A stretch of 6,648 bases of DNA from the NCBI GenBank assembly GCA_021817025.1, contig JAKAWF010000193.1, positions 1-6,648 on the forward strand, given 5' to 3'. Source of the stretch: a bacterium. GTDB taxonomy: Bacteria; Chloroflexota; Dormibacteria; UBA8260; Bog-877. Shown piece after piece: positions 5,689 through 6,648 of this stretch. The position numbers and the translations under genes were made by a program. Each line of letters begins with the position of its first letter. The first letter of the stretch is position 1. Below the pieces are notes generated by a model, which had not been told where the DNA came from, made no database searches, and worked only from the letters and a program-made list of their open reading frames with translations.

Positions 5689-6648
5689 GTGCGAGGCCAA
5701 TCAGATCGCCATGGGTGGCCAGATGGAGTGCGCCCAAGGCTTGGGGGATGGCCCTGGCCACCGGGAAGACGGTGGCGCCCCGCCGTGGGCGTACGTTTCA
5801 TGATCAGGTCCCGGTAGCGCACTGGCTCATGAGCCGCCGTGATCAAGGACCCGGTGGAAGACGAGCCCCGGACTCCGGGCTCGGCCGCGGTTGAAGCGGA
5901 ACCCGACCTCATCGCGATCGCTCGCCAGCTGAGTCGCGTCCACTCGCCCTGGGCGGGTGCCGAGCACCCACCGCTGGGGGAGGACGCGAGGCGATGGACC
6001 ACGGGGAGCAAGTGCCCCGCTTCCAGCTCGGGGACGATGAGCCGCTCATGGGTGTAGAGGCCCGCAGCGGCCCCCCGGTGGGGCTGCCACCCATCGGTGA
6101 CGAGGGTAGAGCCAGGCTCGACATGGTCGACGAGGAGGGCGCGCGGGGACTTCGTGGAGGCGTCGGCGGGTGCGGCCATTCGGCACCGGCCAAAGCCTCT
6201 GGGCGCTCGACGGCAATGCCGACCAGGAGCTGCTTGCCCTTCCCCCGGCCAGCCCCGGCTCCTTGCCGCCAATGAAGGACTCATCCATCTCCACGGTCCC
6301 GGCCCGGCCGCACGAGCAGCGAGCCCACTCGGTGCGACACCGCCCAAGCGGCCTGGCAGGAACCGATGTCCGGCGCCCGCTGGAGCCCGGGGGTCGGAAA
6401 CGCCATCCTTCTGGGTGGCGAACCCCCAGCAGGCCATGAACCGGACCCTCAGCGGCGTCCGAGCTCGGTCGAATACGGTGCCGCCGTCACTGGCGTTCGC
6501 CCGCCACCCTGTGAGCTCAAGCACCGGCCATCCGAGAGCCGCCAGCCCCCGTGGCAGCCGCGGTCAGGACAGGTGCAGCCCTCCGGCCAGCTCGGCCACT
6601 CCAGGTGGTCCACCGGCAATCGGCGCCGGTCGGGAACCGGGACGGGAA
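5689..6648 (-). mobile_element. IS1595-family (ISXO2-like) insertion sequence remnant
   Basis: This covers the decayed transposase and the short non-coding margin beside the ABC fragment. The element's left boundary is placed at about 5689 because ABC-transporter coding stops there, while transposase coding ends at about 5705. I cannot identify a terminal inverted repeat or target duplication because the other end lies beyond the window. The family call rests on the transposase described separately. Confidence 0.55.
5700..6648 (-). pseudogene. Degenerate IS1595/ISXO2-like transposase
   Basis: A DDE-type transposase can be followed along the minus strand from the window's right edge only by changing frame. 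In order: zinc-ribbon region HLEWPSWPEGCTCPDRGC (about 6600-6545); GTVFDRARTPLRVRFMACW; LQRAPDIGSCQAAWAVSHR; the first catalytic aspartate in VEMDESFIGG (6283-6285); GKQLLVGIAVERPEA; GFGRCRMAAPADAST through the second aspartate in TDGW (6093-6095) and VHRLAS (about 5980); QRWVLGTRPGRV and FRFNRGRARSPGLVF; then AAHEPVRYRDLI and the tail GHPPSLGRTPSGHPWR ending near 5706. At least seven frame changes are needed, so no functional enzyme can be made, although almost all conserved blocks survive. The N-terminal 20 or so residues are probably beyond the edge. The longest single frame (5598-6524) covers only parts of the protein and runs on past it, antisense to the ABC fragment. Sequencing indels could contribute, but the intact neighbours argue for real decay. 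Confidence 0.8.

Noticed and set aside
1..6648. CRISPR array, tRNA or rRNA gene, toxin-antitoxin or defence cluster
   Set aside because: No regularly spaced repeats, tRNA-like folds, rRNA motifs or paired small genes were seen on either strand.

Overview
This is a GC-rich window with two long intact genes in the middle, a small probable lipoprotein gene to their left, and flanks made of non-coding or decayed mobile DNA. High GC, GC-rich third codon positions, GTG/TTG start candidates, a long basic cytoplasmic tail on the penicillin-binding protein, and transposase and ABC-transporter remnants of actinobacterial type suggest a high-GC Gram-positive lineage (Actinomycetota or a neighbouring phylum). 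This placement is tentative. No rRNA, tRNA or taxonomic marker is present.

Layout. Positions 1-495 hold no convincing gene, but 121-305 contains five successive hairpins. A predicted secreted lipoprotein lies at 496-1122 (+) with an unsettled start. Directly after it, 1149 to about 1500 reads as a highly structured RNA. It begins with GTGTG and resembles the 5' ribozyme portion of a bacterial group II intron, but there is no reverse transcriptase and no recognisable domain V. Positions 1501-1802 appear non-coding and carry a weak hairpin downstream of the next gene. Positions 1803-3941 (-) encode a complete class A penicillin-binding protein (glycosyltransferase plus transpeptidase). A divergent intergenic region with several inverted repeats and a possible extended -10 box separates it from 4170-5486 (+), an AAA+ ATPase with an N-terminal winged-helix-like domain.

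The right flank is a graveyard. A roughly 33-codon piece of an ABC exporter nucleotide-binding domain (5590-5688, +) carries the ABC signature. It stops abruptly, and an IS1595-type (ISXO2-like) transposase on the minus strand begins within about 15 bases and runs to the window edge. That transposase can be followed only by changing frame about seven times, so it is a pseudogene.

Functional links. The PBP (peptidoglycan synthesis at the outer membrane face) and the lipoprotein would act at the cell envelope. The AAA+ protein is divergent from the PBP and may share regulatory sequence with it, but nothing shows that they work together. I found no defence system, CRISPR array or biosynthetic cluster. 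The points most worth a second look are the ORF-less group II intron-like RNA, the repeated CGGGAGCGTC(T)CCCG hairpins between the divergent genes, and the ABC fragment/IS junction.
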